DNA of 64,000 nt from NCBI RefSeq assembly GCF_014773265.1, contig NZ_JACWMY010000015.1, positions 124,001 through 188,000 of the forward strand, given 5' to 3'. Under the pieces are notes generated by a model. That model ran no database searches. It had not been told where the DNA came from and saw nothing but the letters and a program-made list of their open reading frames with translations. Every line of letters begins with the position of its first letter. Position 1 is the stretch's first letter. The translations under genes and the position numbers were made by a program. Source of the DNA: Mucilaginibacter pankratovii (GTDB taxonomy: Bacteria > Bacteroidota > Bacteroidia > Sphingobacteriales > Sphingobacteriaceae). Positions 9,052-16,839 of this stretch are shown piece after piece.

Positions 9052-10893
9052 ATGAAAAATTATACCGCTATGCTTATTTGCTTGTTCGCCGCTTTTACCA
9101 CCCAGGCACAGGATACCGCTACGCCCTTTGACAAAGCACCCGAATGGAGCAAAAGCGCTATCTGGTACCAGATCTTCCCCGAGCGGTTTCGCAATGGCGA
9201 CAGCAAAAACAACCCCAGGCCCGAAAATATCAACATCCCCCCTATGGGGCAAATTGCGCCGGAGGGCTGGGCGGTGAACCAATGGACCGAAAACTGGTAC
9301 GGCCAGCAAGGCTGGGAACAAGGCCGCGATTTTAACGACAATATGTACTACCGCCGATATGGTGGCGACCTGCAGGGAATTTTAGATAAGCTGGATTACC
9401 TGCAAAACCTGGGCGTAACCGCCCTGTTTATGAATCCCCTGAACGACGCGCCCTCGGCACATAAATACGATGCACGCCATTATCACCATATCGACGTAAA
9501 TTTTGGCCCCGACCCGGAGGGTGATAACAAACTCATCGCCACCGAAAACCCTGCCGACCCTGCAACCTGGCAATGGACAGCTGCCGACAAACTTTTTCTG
9601 AAACTGGTAAAAGAGGTACATAAGCGTGGGATGCGCATCATTATGGACTATTCCTGGAACCATACAGGCGTAATGTTTTGGGCCTGGCAGGATGTGCTCA
9701 AAAACCAATCACATTCGCCGTATAAGGATTGGTACGAGATCCGGTCGTTTGATGATAGCAACACACCAGGGGATGAATTTGCCTACACCGGCTGGGTGGG
9801 CGTATCCAGCCTGCCCGAGATCCGCAAGGTGGATGTAGCAACGCCACGCGTAAATGGCCAACCCTACGAGGGTAATATTAACGAAGGCGCCAAAAAGCAC
9901 ATCTTCGCGGTAACCGAGCGCTGGCTGGCACCGGATGGTAACGCAGCCAATGGCATCGACGGCTTCCGACTGGATGTTGCCGACCAGATAGGCCTTGGTT
10001 TCTGGCGTGATTTCCGCAGGGAGGTTCGCCGTATAAAGCACGACGCCTATTTAGTAGGCGAAATTTGGTGGGACACCTGGCCCGATACGCTGATGGACCC
10101 AACGCCATACACCCATGGCGATATTTTTGATGCCGTAATGTTTTACCAGGCCTACCGCCCTGCACGCTATTTCTTTGCCAAAACAGATTTCCCGCTGGAT
10201 GCCCTGCAGTTTAAGAACGAACTGGAGCACCAATGGAACCGCCTGCCCGAAGATAAGCGTTACGCCATGATGAACGTATCCAGTACGCACGACACCCCCC
10301 GCCTGCTTACTGATTTTTACAATACCAATAAATATAAGTTCCAGGCAAACCCGCGCGAAAACCCCAACTACCACACCGGCAAACCCGATGAGGAAACCTA
10401 CAAACGCCTGCGCCTTTACCTGGTGCACCTGTTCACCAGCATTGGCGCCCCCCAAATTTGGAATGGCGAAGAGATGGGCATGTGGGGTGCCGACGACCCC
10501 GACCCGCGCAAACCCCTCTGGTGGCCCGATTACCAATTTGCCGACGAAACCCGCAACAACATCCAGCCCGGCGAAAAGGAATACGACCAGGTAGGCTTTA
10601 ACCAGCAAACTTTTGATTGGTATAAAAAATTGATCGCTATCCGCAAGGATAACCCGGTGCTGGTGAATGGTAAAATAGAGTTTATACTTGCTGAAGGTGG
10701 CGAACTGATCTACCGCAGGTACAACGACAATAAGGAGATCACCGTTTACTTCAACAATACAGCAATTGGGCAGGATTATCATTTAGGAAGCGCAATATTG
10801 GTCGACCTGCTAAATGGTAAGCGCGAGTCTGGCATTTTACATCTCGAGCCGCTGCAGGCAGCGATCTTAAAACCAGAAATGATTACTTATTAG
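9052..10893 (+). CDS. Secreted GH13 alpha-amylase-family glycosidase
   Basis: A glycoside hydrolase family 13 enzyme cutting alpha-1,4-glucans such as starch, maltodextrin or pullulan. From the ATG at 9052 it has 613 residues and a signal peptide (MKNYTAMLICLFAAFTTQAQ), so it acts in the periplasm or outside the cell. All four conserved GH13 regions are visible: region I DYSWNHTG (about 199), region II GFRLDVADQ (about 304, nucleophile Asp), region III VGEIWWD (about 335, acid/base Glu) and region IV SSTHDTPR (about 409). The early segment WYQIFPERFRNGD is typical of neopullulanase/cyclomaltodextrinase-like members. ATG 9043 is an equally placed alternative start. It stands alone, with its own promoter and no Sus genes nearby. 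Confidence 0.93.
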   Translation: MKNYTAMLICLFAAFTTQAQDTATPFDKAPEWSKSAIWYQIFPERFRNGDSKNNPRPENINIPPMGQIAPEGWAVNQWTENWYGQQGWEQGRDFNDNMYYRRYGGDLQGILDKLDYLQNLGVTALFMNPLNDAPSAHKYDARHYHHIDVNFGPDPEGDNKLIATENPADPATWQWTAADKLFLKLVKEVHKRGMRIIMDYSWNHTGVMFWAWQDVLKNQSHSPYKDWYEIRSFDDSNTPGDEFAYTGWVGVSSLPEIRKVDVATPRVNGQPYEGNINEGAKKHIFAVTERWLAPDGNAANGIDGFRLDVADQIGLGFWRDFRREVRRIKHDAYLVGEIWWDTWPDTLMDPTPYTHGDIFDAVMFYQAYRPARYFFAKTDFPLDALQFKNELEHQWNRLPEDKRYAMMNVSSTHDTPRLLTDFYNTNKYKFQANPRENPNYHTGKPDEETYKRLRLYLVHLFTSIGAPQIWNGEEMGMWGADDPDPRKPLWWPDYQFADETRNNIQPGEKEYDQVGFNQQTFDWYKKLIAIRKDNPVLVNGKIEFILAEGGELIYRRYNDNKEITVYFNNTAIGQDYHLGSAILVDLLNGKRESGILHLEPLQAAILKPEMITY

Positions 10894-11708
10894 TGCAACA
10901 ATATATTAGCCGACGTTCCGCGGGATGGAAGCCCACCTGCGCCTGAAAAAAAGTTTACAAAAGTTTACACTTTTCATATGTTAACTTTTATAAAATATTA
11001 ATATTCAACTGCTTAACACTTTTACAGGGTTAACACTTTTTGGCTGATTTAGCGCTTCTTTTTGTCGATGGTTTTTTGTATATAGAGGTTAGAAAACCTT
11101 TATTAAAAAACCCTGAAAGCTTTTTTATAAGCATACGTCCCGCAGGGATTCTTTTTAAAATTTATTAGCCCACAAAATTTTCTTTTATAAGATCAAAGAG
11201 GCATCGCCTCGGCCAATATTGTAGCAACGGATTTCAATCCGTTGAATTAATATAATACAACCAAAGAGACCCGTAGGGTTCGGGACATGTATTGAACATT
11301 ATCATATCTGGCAGATATGGGTCGTTCCTCCGGAACTCTATTGTATTTTTCGCATTATTCAACGGGTTGAAACCCGTTGCTACAATATGTGCCGTCCGCT
11401 ATGCGGACTCTCGAATTGTGTAATCAGACAGAGTCTTGTGGGTTAAATAGACTTTGAAAATGGCCCTGCGGCAGACGGCATTCGCTATCTTTAATGCTTT
11501 TGTCTGAGTCGTTGATTTTTACTGATTGCATTGATGGCGCTGATTTATATTTAGTTACAAAAATAAGCATAATCGAATGCCGAAATCATAGGCGTCTTTA
11601 AATTCTAAACTAAGTCCAGGCGAAAAATCAACGAAATCCTAAAATCATTCAAATCAGCGGTTCAGAAATAAATTGCAATAAATCAGCGGTCAAAATTCTT
11701 GTAAAAAA
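10894..11708. other. Long non-coding stretch rich in hairpins and dispersed repeats
   Basis: No protein gene is apparent on either strand. The first 240 bases are AT-rich. The middle (11138-11408) is a chain of short palindromes described separately. The last part (about 11500-11700) contains phrases such as ATCAACGAAATCC and CAAATCAGCGGT, the second in similar form twice, which I believe belong to dispersed intergenic repeats of Bacteroidota genomes. Together with the following leader it is the largest gene-free region of the window. Confidence 0.6.
11138..11408. repeat. Mosaic of eight small palindromes (REP-like array)
   Basis: Eight hairpins occur in 270 bases: TCCC-GCA-GGGA (11138), GAGGC-ATC-GCCTC (11198), CAACGGATT-TC-AATCCGTTG (11225), ACCC-GTA-GGGT (11269), ATATCT-GGC-AGATAT (11304), GTTCC-TCC-GGAAC (11324), CAACGGGTT-GA-AACCCGTTG (11360) and GTCCGC-TAT-GCGGAC (11394). 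The third and seventh are inverted copies of one 32-base unit (11216-11247 and 11357-11388). They differ at the stem by an A-T to G-C change made on both arms. This is the pattern of a selected secondary structure or of REP/BIME-like elements. Confidence 0.75.
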
Positions 11709-11738
11709 GTAAAGCCCCTGATGGGCAGGGGCCTTTAC
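11709..11738. terminator. Hairpin in front of a small reading frame
   Basis: GTAAA-GCCCCTG / CAGGGGC-TTTAC with a five-base ATGGG loop and one bulged C. It has no T-run. It precedes a 30-codon reading frame by 22 bases, so it may be part of a leader RNA rather than a terminator. Confidence 0.4.
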
Positions 11739-11760
11739 TAACCAATTATAAACCTAAATT

Positions 11761-11853
11761 ATGAGAAGACTATTTTATGTATCAACATTGTCTGTTCTTG
11801 TTGATGGTGTAAAAGTAACACTAACTTTTGAATTACAAAGAATTTATTTGTAA
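11761..11853 (+). CDS. Possible 30-residue leader peptide or gene remnant
   Basis: A short frame starting MRRLFYVSTLSVLVDG and ending QRIYL, preceded by the stretch AACCAATTATAAACCTAAATT and a GC-rich hairpin. The start resembles a truncated signal sequence. I do not recognise a function. It could be the surviving 5' end of a lost gene, a regulatory leader, or chance. No ribosome binding site is visible, which is normal in this phylum. Confidence 0.25.
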   Translation: MRRLFYVSTLSVLVDGVKVTLTFELQRIYL

Positions 11854-12001
11854 TTTTTTTGTCATCCTTATATCAATGTACTTTTTTTGTTATTGTATTA
11901 ACAAAGATACTTCATTTTGATTGAAATATTTTCAATTATTTATGAATTTATGCTGACTAAATGTTAAAATATCTTTTACACCTTTGTGAATATCTTAAAA
12001 A
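11854..12001. promoter_or_regulatory. AT-rich region upstream of the MFS gene
   Basis: About 150 bases of strongly AT-rich DNA. CACCTTTG at 11979-11986 is one mismatch from the TAnnTTTG box and would place the start of transcription just before the ATG at 12002. No matching -33 element is clear. Confidence 0.3.
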
Positions 12002-13189
12002 ATGGCCGTTGCAACACACAAACCGCATTTAACTACCACCACCCTTTGGGTAATGACTTTAACCACCGGGCTTGTTGTGGCCAACTTATACTACAACCAG
12101 CCCTTATTAAACGATATGGCCGAAACTTTTCATGTTAGTAACGGCAAAGTGGGGCAGGTTAGTATGCTCACTCAAATTGGTTATGCCGTTGGCATCCTTT
12201 TCGTCATCCCGATGGCGGATATGGTAAAACGCAAGCGCCTGATGCTTATTGAGTTTGCATTCATCGTTTTGGCGCTATTGTTAACCGCCCTTGCACCCAA
12301 CATACATATATTATTACTGTCGGGATTTTTATTGGGCGCTGCATCCATTATGGGGATGCTGCTGGTACCCATGGCCGCGCATCTGGCTGATCCGGCCGAA
12401 CGCGGCAAAAAAATAGGATTTATCATGAGCGGGCTGTTGATAGGCATTCTGCTCTCCCGCACGCTGAGTGGTTTTGTTGGCGCTCATTTTGGCTGGCGCA
12501 GCATGTATTTTATAGCCGCCGGTATCATGATAATACTATGGCTGCTTATATACTTGCTATTGCCCGAGGTAGAGCCCGATTACAAAGGCAACTACCGCCA
12601 GCTGATGCGATCGCTGGTCGATTTAGTTAAAAACGAACCCAAACTGCGCCTGGCAGCTTTACGCGGTGCACTTTGCTTTGCCTGCTTCAGCGCGTTTTGG
12701 ACCAGCCTGGTGTTCATGCTCAAACAAAACTTTAACGAAGGCAGCGATGTGGCCGGAGCCTTTGGGCTGGCAGGCGCTTTCGGTGCTATCGCTGCTGGGT
12801 TAATGGGCCGGCTGAGCGATAAAATGGACGCTTACAAACTTTCTACTATTACTTTGGCGCTGGTGCTGGTGTCGTTCATTATCTTCTGGTTTTCGGCATA
12901 TAGCATCGTCGGTTTAATTATAGGGGTTATTATTATGGATATGGGCGTACAGGCTACGCATATCTCCAACCAGGCTATCATCTTCTCGCTGGATCCGGCG
13001 GCACGCAACCGCATCAACACCGTTTACATGGTAACTTATTTTACAGGTGGTGCAACGGGCACTTACCTGGCCACACTGGTTTGGGGTGCATATAACTGGC
13101 CGGGCATCTGCGCTATCGGCATTATCCTGTCGGGCATCACTATCGTTATCCATTTAATTACGCGCAAAACGATGCAGCGCACTGTCTGA
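12002..13189 (+). CDS. MFS transporter (drug/sugar efflux type)
   Basis: A 395-residue major facilitator superfamily protein with about 12 hydrophobic helices and the usual central cytoplasmic loop (around residues 185-215, PEVEPDYKGNYRQLMRS). The cytoplasmic loop after helix 2 contains a form of the MFS signature (MADMVKRKRLM). The early segment NLYYNQPLLNDMAETF is typical of the YnfM/arabinose-efflux-like group. It is probably a proton-driven exporter of small molecules; the substrate cannot be read from sequence. It stands alone, with the hairpin mosaic upstream and a small-protein operon downstream. Confidence 0.88.
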   Translation: MAVATHKPHLTTTTLWVMTLTTGLVVANLYYNQPLLNDMAETFHVSNGKVGQVSMLTQIGYAVGILFVIPMADMVKRKRLMLIEFAFIVLALLLTALAPNIHILLLSGFLLGAASIMGMLLVPMAAHLADPAERGKKIGFIMSGLLIGILLSRTLSGFVGAHFGWRSMYFIAAGIMIILWLLIYLLLPEVEPDYKGNYRQLMRSLVDLVKNEPKLRLAALRGALCFACFSAFWTSLVFMLKQNFNEGSDVAGAFGLAGAFGAIAAGLMGRLSDKMDAYKLSTITLALVLVSFIIFWFSAYSIVGLIIGVIIMDMGVQATHISNQAIIFSLDPAARNRINTVYMVTYFTGGATGTYLATLVWGAYNWPGICAIGIILSGITIVIHLITRKTMQRTV

Positions 13190-13420
13190 AAACGAACAGT
13201 GTACACCTTTCCCGAACACCTGTTGACCACCATTTACCACACGGTGTACTTTTTTCTTGGATAGTTTTCCGGCGCATTTCCTTTAAAAGGGCGTAAAACA
13301 GCCCTTTTTGGCCTCTTTTTGTACACTGTGTAAAAAAACTTTACGCGTACCGCCATTTTTTTTGAGCGGCTCCTGTTTTTTGGCACAAAGTTGGAATAAG
13401 TACTTTCAAACGGAGACACC
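13190..13420. promoter_or_regulatory. Intergenic region with possible RpoN-type promoter
   Basis: Three copies of GTACAC or its complement occur (about 13200, 13244 and 13320). The middle one runs into a T-run, so it may end MFS transcription. At 13381-13396, TGGCAC-N5-TGGAA matches the sigma-54 -24 element fully but the -12 element (TTGCA) at only three of five bases. CGGAG at 13411 is a rare true Shine-Dalgarno sequence for this genome, 5 bases before the next ATG. The promoter assignment is tentative. Confidence 0.3.
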
Positions 13421-13612
13421 ATGGAAATCGACAAGAAACCAGAAGCCCCGGCTGAAGAGAAAGAATGGGAAAACCCGGTAGCACCGGAAAAACCAGCCGA
13501 CCACCGGGAAGAGGAACAACTGGAAAGGCAAATGAGGGAAGCGAAGCGCAGGCACGATAACCTTGAAGAAAACCAGGACGAAGCAAGTGATAACGAACAA
13601 GCTAAAAACTAA
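13421..13612 (+). CDS. Small acidic hypothetical protein
   Basis: A 63-residue, highly charged protein (MEIDKKPEAPAEEKEWENP...) rich in Glu, Lys, Pro and Arg, with no hydrophobic core, signal peptide or membrane helix. It is probably disordered or helical (LERQMREAKRRHDNLEEN could form a short coiled coil). I do not recognise a family. It is first in a run of three tiny genes and has a Shine-Dalgarno-like GGAG 5-8 bases upstream of the ATG. It may be a stress-induced protein, but that is a guess from composition. Confidence 0.55.
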   Translation: MEIDKKPEAPAEEKEWENPVAPEKPADHREEEQLERQMREAKRRHDNLEENQDEASDNEQAKN

Positions 13613-13634
13613 ACATCATTTAAAAATATTGATC

Positions 13635-13787
13635 ATGAAAACTACTCCATCACAAGCATCAGCAAGCAAACTGGTAAACCGTTTCGATAAAGAATTGAGA
13701 ACTCTTTTAATGAATGATCTGAAGGCTATCCGGTCGGTAAAAGAACAAATACGCGCAATTAACGCTAATGGTTTAACAGCCGCATAG
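13635..13787 (+). CDS. Microprotein, first tandem paralogue
   Basis: A 50-residue protein from ATG 13635. Its central part KLVNRFDKELRTLLMNDLKA (residues 12-31) matches the next gene at most positions (K-L-x-x-R-F-D-x-E-L-R-x-L-L-M-x-D-L-K-A), so the pair arose by tandem duplication. It is predicted amphipathic alpha-helix, with no signal peptide. The frame is open further upstream to 13563, but that extension overlaps the previous gene and is not shared by the paralogue. The family is unknown to me. Confidence 0.6.
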   Translation: MKTTPSQASASKLVNRFDKELRTLLMNDLKAIRSVKEQIRAINANGLTAA

Positions 13788-13831
13788 TTTTACATAGCTA
13801 TTAATACTGATAACATTCAAAGCATCTACCT

Positions 13832-13990
13832 ATGAAAACCTACAAAAAACCAGCTACCGGCAAACTTTTTGCCCGTTTTGATAACGAATTGAGAAGCTTA
13901 TTAATGGAAGACCTGAAGGCTTTAAAGGAAAGAGGCCAGTTTACCACACGCAACAACCAGGCTACACAACAAACGTTGTCGGCCGCCTGA
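13832..13990 (+). CDS. Microprotein, second tandem paralogue
   Basis: A 52-residue protein starting MKTYKKPATGKLFARFDNEL and ending TLSAA. It shares the helical core of the preceding gene (RFDxELRxLLMxDLKA) and the same start MKT, and both end in Ala-Ala. It is separated from its paralogue by 44 bases and followed by an intrinsic terminator at 14039, so it closes the small-protein operon. Conservation of the core between the copies while the tails differ argues that both are real, translated genes. Function unknown. Confidence 0.6.
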   Translation: MKTYKKPATGKLFARFDNELRSLLMEDLKALKERGQFTTRNNQATQQTLSAA

Positions 13991-14038
13991 TCTATATATA
14001 TTCTATCTACCTATTTAAAACAGTACTTTGAGAAAAAC

Positions 14039-14072
14039 AAGGCTCGGCAGCAATGCAGGGCCTTATTTTTTT
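14039..14072 (+). terminator. Terminator of the small-protein operon inside the lpxB 3' end
   Basis: The AAGGC / GCCTT stem with an inner GCA/TGC pair is followed by A and seven T residues. The T-run overlaps the last codons of the convergent lpxB gene, whose stop is at 14063-14065. Confidence 0.65.
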
Positions 14073-15175
14073 GAGGCGTATTTGATAATCAGCGTGGCGG
14101 TTTTGGCAGAAGCACCTGGCTTACCCATGCGCTGATCCAGCAGATCGTAATCGGCGAGCATGGTGTTACGGTAATCTTCCAGGCCTACCAGTTTATCCAA
14201 TTCGTTGGCGATGGTGTGGAAATCGCAATCCTGCTGGATCAGTTCCTTTACCACTTCTTTATCCATAATAAGGTTCACCAGCGAGATGAATTTTATCTTC
14301 ACCAGCATTTTGGCTATACCAATAGTAATCGCGTTGCCTTTATAAACTACCACCTGCGGTACGTTAAGCAAAGCGGTTTCTAAAGTGGCGGTGCCCGATG
14401 CTACGATAGCAGCTTCGGCATTGCTCAAAAGATCATAAGTGGCGTTGAACACTACGGGGATATGCATACCGCCGATGTACTGGCGGTAATACTCGGCATC
14501 GAAGGTTGGCGCACCCGCTATTACAAACTGGAAGTTGGTGAACCGCCCCGCAACCTTAGCCATCTCGGGTAACAAGCGGCTGATCTCCTGCTTGCGGCTT
14601 CCGGGTAACAGGGCAACTATTTTTTTACCGATGAGCATATTGTTCTTCAGGAAACCGGGATTGGGGGTAAAAGCATCTACAGCATCCAAAAGCGGGTTAC
14701 CCACGTAATCGATATCCATGCCCCATGCCTTGTAAAACTCTACTTCGAAAGGCAGGATACAAAACAGGTGATCTACAGATCTCTTTATTTTTAATACCCG
14801 TTTCTGGTTCCAGGCCCAAACTTTGGGGGAAATGTAATAGCAAACCAGCAGGCCTTTCTTTTTGGCGAATTCTGCTATTTTTAGGTTGAAGCCGGGGAAA
14901 TCTATCAGGACCAAAACATCCGGCTGATAAGTTAGGATGTCCTTTTTGCAAAGGTTCATATTTTTAAGGATGGTGCCCAGGTTGGCCACTACCTCAACAA
15001 AGCCCATAAAGGCCATATCCTCGTAGTGTTTTATTAGCGTACCACCTTCGGCCTCCATCAGGTCGCCGCCAAAAAACCGGAACTCGGCCTTGGGGTCTTT
15101 TTCCTTCAGCGCCTTCATCAAATTAGCCCCATGCAAATCGCCCGAGGCTTCGCCGGCTACCAGGTAATACTTCAT
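14063..15175 (-). CDS. lpxB: Lipid-A-disaccharide synthase
   Basis: A GT19 glycosyltransferase that joins UDP-2,3-diacylglucosamine and lipid X to lipid A disaccharide 1-phosphate at the inner face of the cytoplasmic membrane. The 370-residue protein shows the N-terminal GEASGDLHGANL (about 8-19), the C-terminal-domain donor-site motif LLPGSRKQEISRLLP (about 190) and ASGTATLETALL (about 260). It lies downstream of surE and a small membrane protein on the same strand, but a plus-strand gene (15239-15700) interrupts that string. Confidence 0.96.
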   Translation of the reverse strand: MKYYLVAGEASGDLHGANLMKALKEKDPKAEFRFFGGDLMEAEGGTLIKHYEDMAFMGFVEVVANLGTILKNMNLCKKDILTYQPDVLVLIDFPGFNLKIAEFAKKKGLLVCYYISPKVWAWNQKRVLKIKRSVDHLFCILPFEVEFYKAWGMDIDYVGNPLLDAVDAFTPNPGFLKNNMLIGKKIVALLPGSRKQEISRLLPEMAKVAGRFTNFQFVIAGAPTFDAEYYRQYIGGMHIPVVFNATYDLLSNAEAAIVASGTATLETALLNVPQVVVYKGNAITIGIAKMLVKIKFISLVNLIMDKEVVKELIQQDCDFHTIANELDKLVGLEDYRNTMLADYDLLDQRMGKPGASAKTATLIIKYASKK

Positions 15176-15238
15176 GCTACAATGATACTGAGTAAAATAT
15201 TGTTTATTGAAAAATGAGTGAGTAATTTAGTTTTTATC

Positions 15239-15700
15239 ATGATTGATATAGCAACAGTTAACAGTCGAAAAGTTTTTTATCAAAAATACAGCACCGAACT
15301 ACCCTGGAGTAAGAACATTCCAACGCAAAACTGGCTGGCTTTTGTAATTGTAGCTAATCAGGCTAAAACTAAGTTAGCTGAAATTGCCAATAAATTAATT
15401 GGACATAATGCATGCTTTATTTGCTGTTCGGGAGCGCAAGGCGAATTGTTGCATGATATGATTGATGAAGAAATAGTTTTCAGGCAGGTGGATTTTGAGG
15501 ACCTCTATCTCCCCCCTTTTGACATTGTTACAACCTGGCACAACAACATAGCCGAGGGACTATGGTATGCAACAAAAGCAGCTTGTAATGACCCTATTAA
15601 AATTGATAAAGTAGTATGCTTAGATGCAAGCGAAAGCGGCATTGAGCCAGAGATCCGGGAGTTGCTTTTTAAATTTAACGAGGGTTACATTCCTGATTAA
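15239..15700 (+). CDS. Hypothetical protein inserted between surE and lpxB
   Basis: A 153-residue soluble protein from ATG 15239 (MIDIATVNSRKVFYQKYSTE). An upstream GTG at 15218 is a weaker start. The sequence has alternating alpha/beta character (WLAFVIVANQAK, ACFICCSGAQGELL) and no signal peptide or membrane helix; two adjacent cysteines occur in FICCSG. I do not recognise the family with confidence; similar proteins are annotated as domains of unknown function. It is AT-richer than the flanking genes and oriented against them, suggesting a later insertion. Confidence 0.6.
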   Translation: MIDIATVNSRKVFYQKYSTELPWSKNIPTQNWLAFVIVANQAKTKLAEIANKLIGHNACFICCSGAQGELLHDMIDEEIVFRQVDFEDLYLPPFDIVTTWHNNIAEGLWYATKAACNDPIKIDKVVCLDASESGIEPEIRELLFKFNEGYIPD

Positions 15701-15701
15701 A

Positions 15702-15968
15702 TTATCGGTTATGTATCTTAAATAGAAAAACTACCAGTGTAAAAGCAAAGGTAAACATCATTATACCCTTAGCTGTATTATCGAGTTTATTTTTAAAACA
15801 GTAACGCAGCAACACCAAATTCAAACCAATAGCAATGAGGTAGGGCACCGCTGGCTTATCCATAATCAGGGTATCACCGTGCAGCACATACTCAAATACA
15901 ACCCAGCTTAAGGCAGGCAAAACACTACCTATGGCAAGGCCCACTCCTACACTATTTTTATTCAACAT
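15702..15968 (-). CDS. Small three-helix membrane protein
   Basis: An 88-residue protein with three hydrophobic segments (about 7-28, 40-58 and 66-85) and short loops (GDTLIMDKPAVPY, KNKLDNTAK). Its start overlaps the 3' end of surE by 11 bases, so translation is probably coupled. The function is unknown. Its place between surE and lpxB suggests an envelope role. Its stop lies one base from the stop of the convergent hypothetical gene. Confidence 0.7.
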   Translation of the reverse strand: MLNKNSVGVGLAIGSVLPALSWVVFEYVLHGDTLIMDKPAVPYLIAIGLNLVLLRYCFKNKLDNTAKGIMMFTFAFTLVVFLFKIHNR

Positions 15969-16734
15969 TAAAGTTCCAGGTGTTTAAAACGGGAATGGCG
16001 TGATGCGCCGTCATATCAAACTGAACGGGCACTACCGAGGCGTAATTATGCTCCAGCGCCCAAACGTCGGTATCCTCACCATTGTCGTTATTCTGGAAAA
16101 CGCCGGTAAGCCAGTAATACGGGCGTTTATAAGGATCCATTCGTTGATCAAATTCTTCCGCCCATTTGGCGTTGGCCTGGCGGCAGATCTTAATGCCTTT
16201 TATATCGTGTGTGTTCGGGAAGTTGACGTTGAGGAGGGTGCCGACAGGCAGGCCGTTCTGCAATACCTGCAGGGCAATTTCCCTGATGAATTTCTCGCAA
16301 TGCTCAAAGTTTGCCTGCAACGAGTAATCATCCAGCGAGAAGCCTATGGACGGGATACTCTCTATCGCCCCTTCTACCGCTGCAGACATGGTGCCCGAGT
16401 ATAGCACGTTGATGGAATTATTTAATCCGTGGTTGATGCCCGATACGCAGAGGTCCGGTTTTTCACCTTTGAAAATTTTGGTTACCGCCAGCTTCACACA
16501 ATCAACCGGTGTGCCGCTGCAACTGTAGATCTCGATGCCTTCGTACAGGTCCACCTTATCCAAACGGAGCGGTTTGCCAATGGTAATAGCATGCCCCATC
16601 CCCGATTGAGGGCTGTCGGGTGCTACAACCACAACGCGGCCGATCTCCTTCATTACATGCATCAGGGTTTTGATGCCCGGCGCGGTTACGCCATCGTCGT
16701 TTACAACAAGTATAGTGGGTTTGGTAGATTTCAT
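15958..16734 (-). CDS. surE: 5'/3'-nucleotidase SurE
   Basis: A metal-dependent nucleoside monophosphatase that also acts on short polyphosphate; known from stationary-phase survival. The protein has the metal-binding signature LVVNDDGVTAPGI at the N-terminus, APDSPQSGMGHAIT around residues 40-50 and the SurE-type SGTPVDCVKLA. Length (258 residues) is normal. The ATG at 16734 is preferred to the in-frame TTG three bases upstream. It heads a minus-strand unit with the overlapping small membrane protein and, further on, lpxB. Confidence 0.95.
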   Translation of the reverse strand: MKSTKPTILVVNDDGVTAPGIKTLMHVMKEIGRVVVVAPDSPQSGMGHAITIGKPLRLDKVDLYEGIEIYSCSGTPVDCVKLAVTKIFKGEKPDLCVSGINHGLNNSINVLYSGTMSAAVEGAIESIPSIGFSLDDYSLQANFEHCEKFIREIALQVLQNGLPVGTLLNVNFPNTHDIKGIKICRQANAKWAEEFDQRMDPYKRPYYWLTGVFQNNDNGEDTDVWALEHNYASVVPVQFDMTAHHAIPVLNTWNFNVE

Positions 16735-16803
16735 CAAGTAATTTGTTTTCTATAGGATGATGAGCTACTATGTGCTAATTTGTTTTTTGGCAGCACATGG
16801 TGG

Positions 16804-16835
16804 TTTGTCATTTGGCACAAAATTAGTTATATTTG
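16804..16835 (+). promoter_or_regulatory. Predicted promoter of the Uma2-family gene
   Basis: TTTG (16804-16807), a 20-base spacer and an exact TAnnTTTG box (TATATTTG, 16828-16835). The ATG is at 16840, only four bases after the box, so the message would be leaderless or nearly so. Confidence 0.6.
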
Positions 16836-16839
16836 ATTT

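Noticed and set aside
9052..10893. Classical polysaccharide utilisation locus around GH13, GH92, GH2 or GH35 genes
   Set aside because: No SusC/SusD pair, no hybrid two-component or ECF/FecR regulator next to any of them; the glycosidases are scattered single genes.
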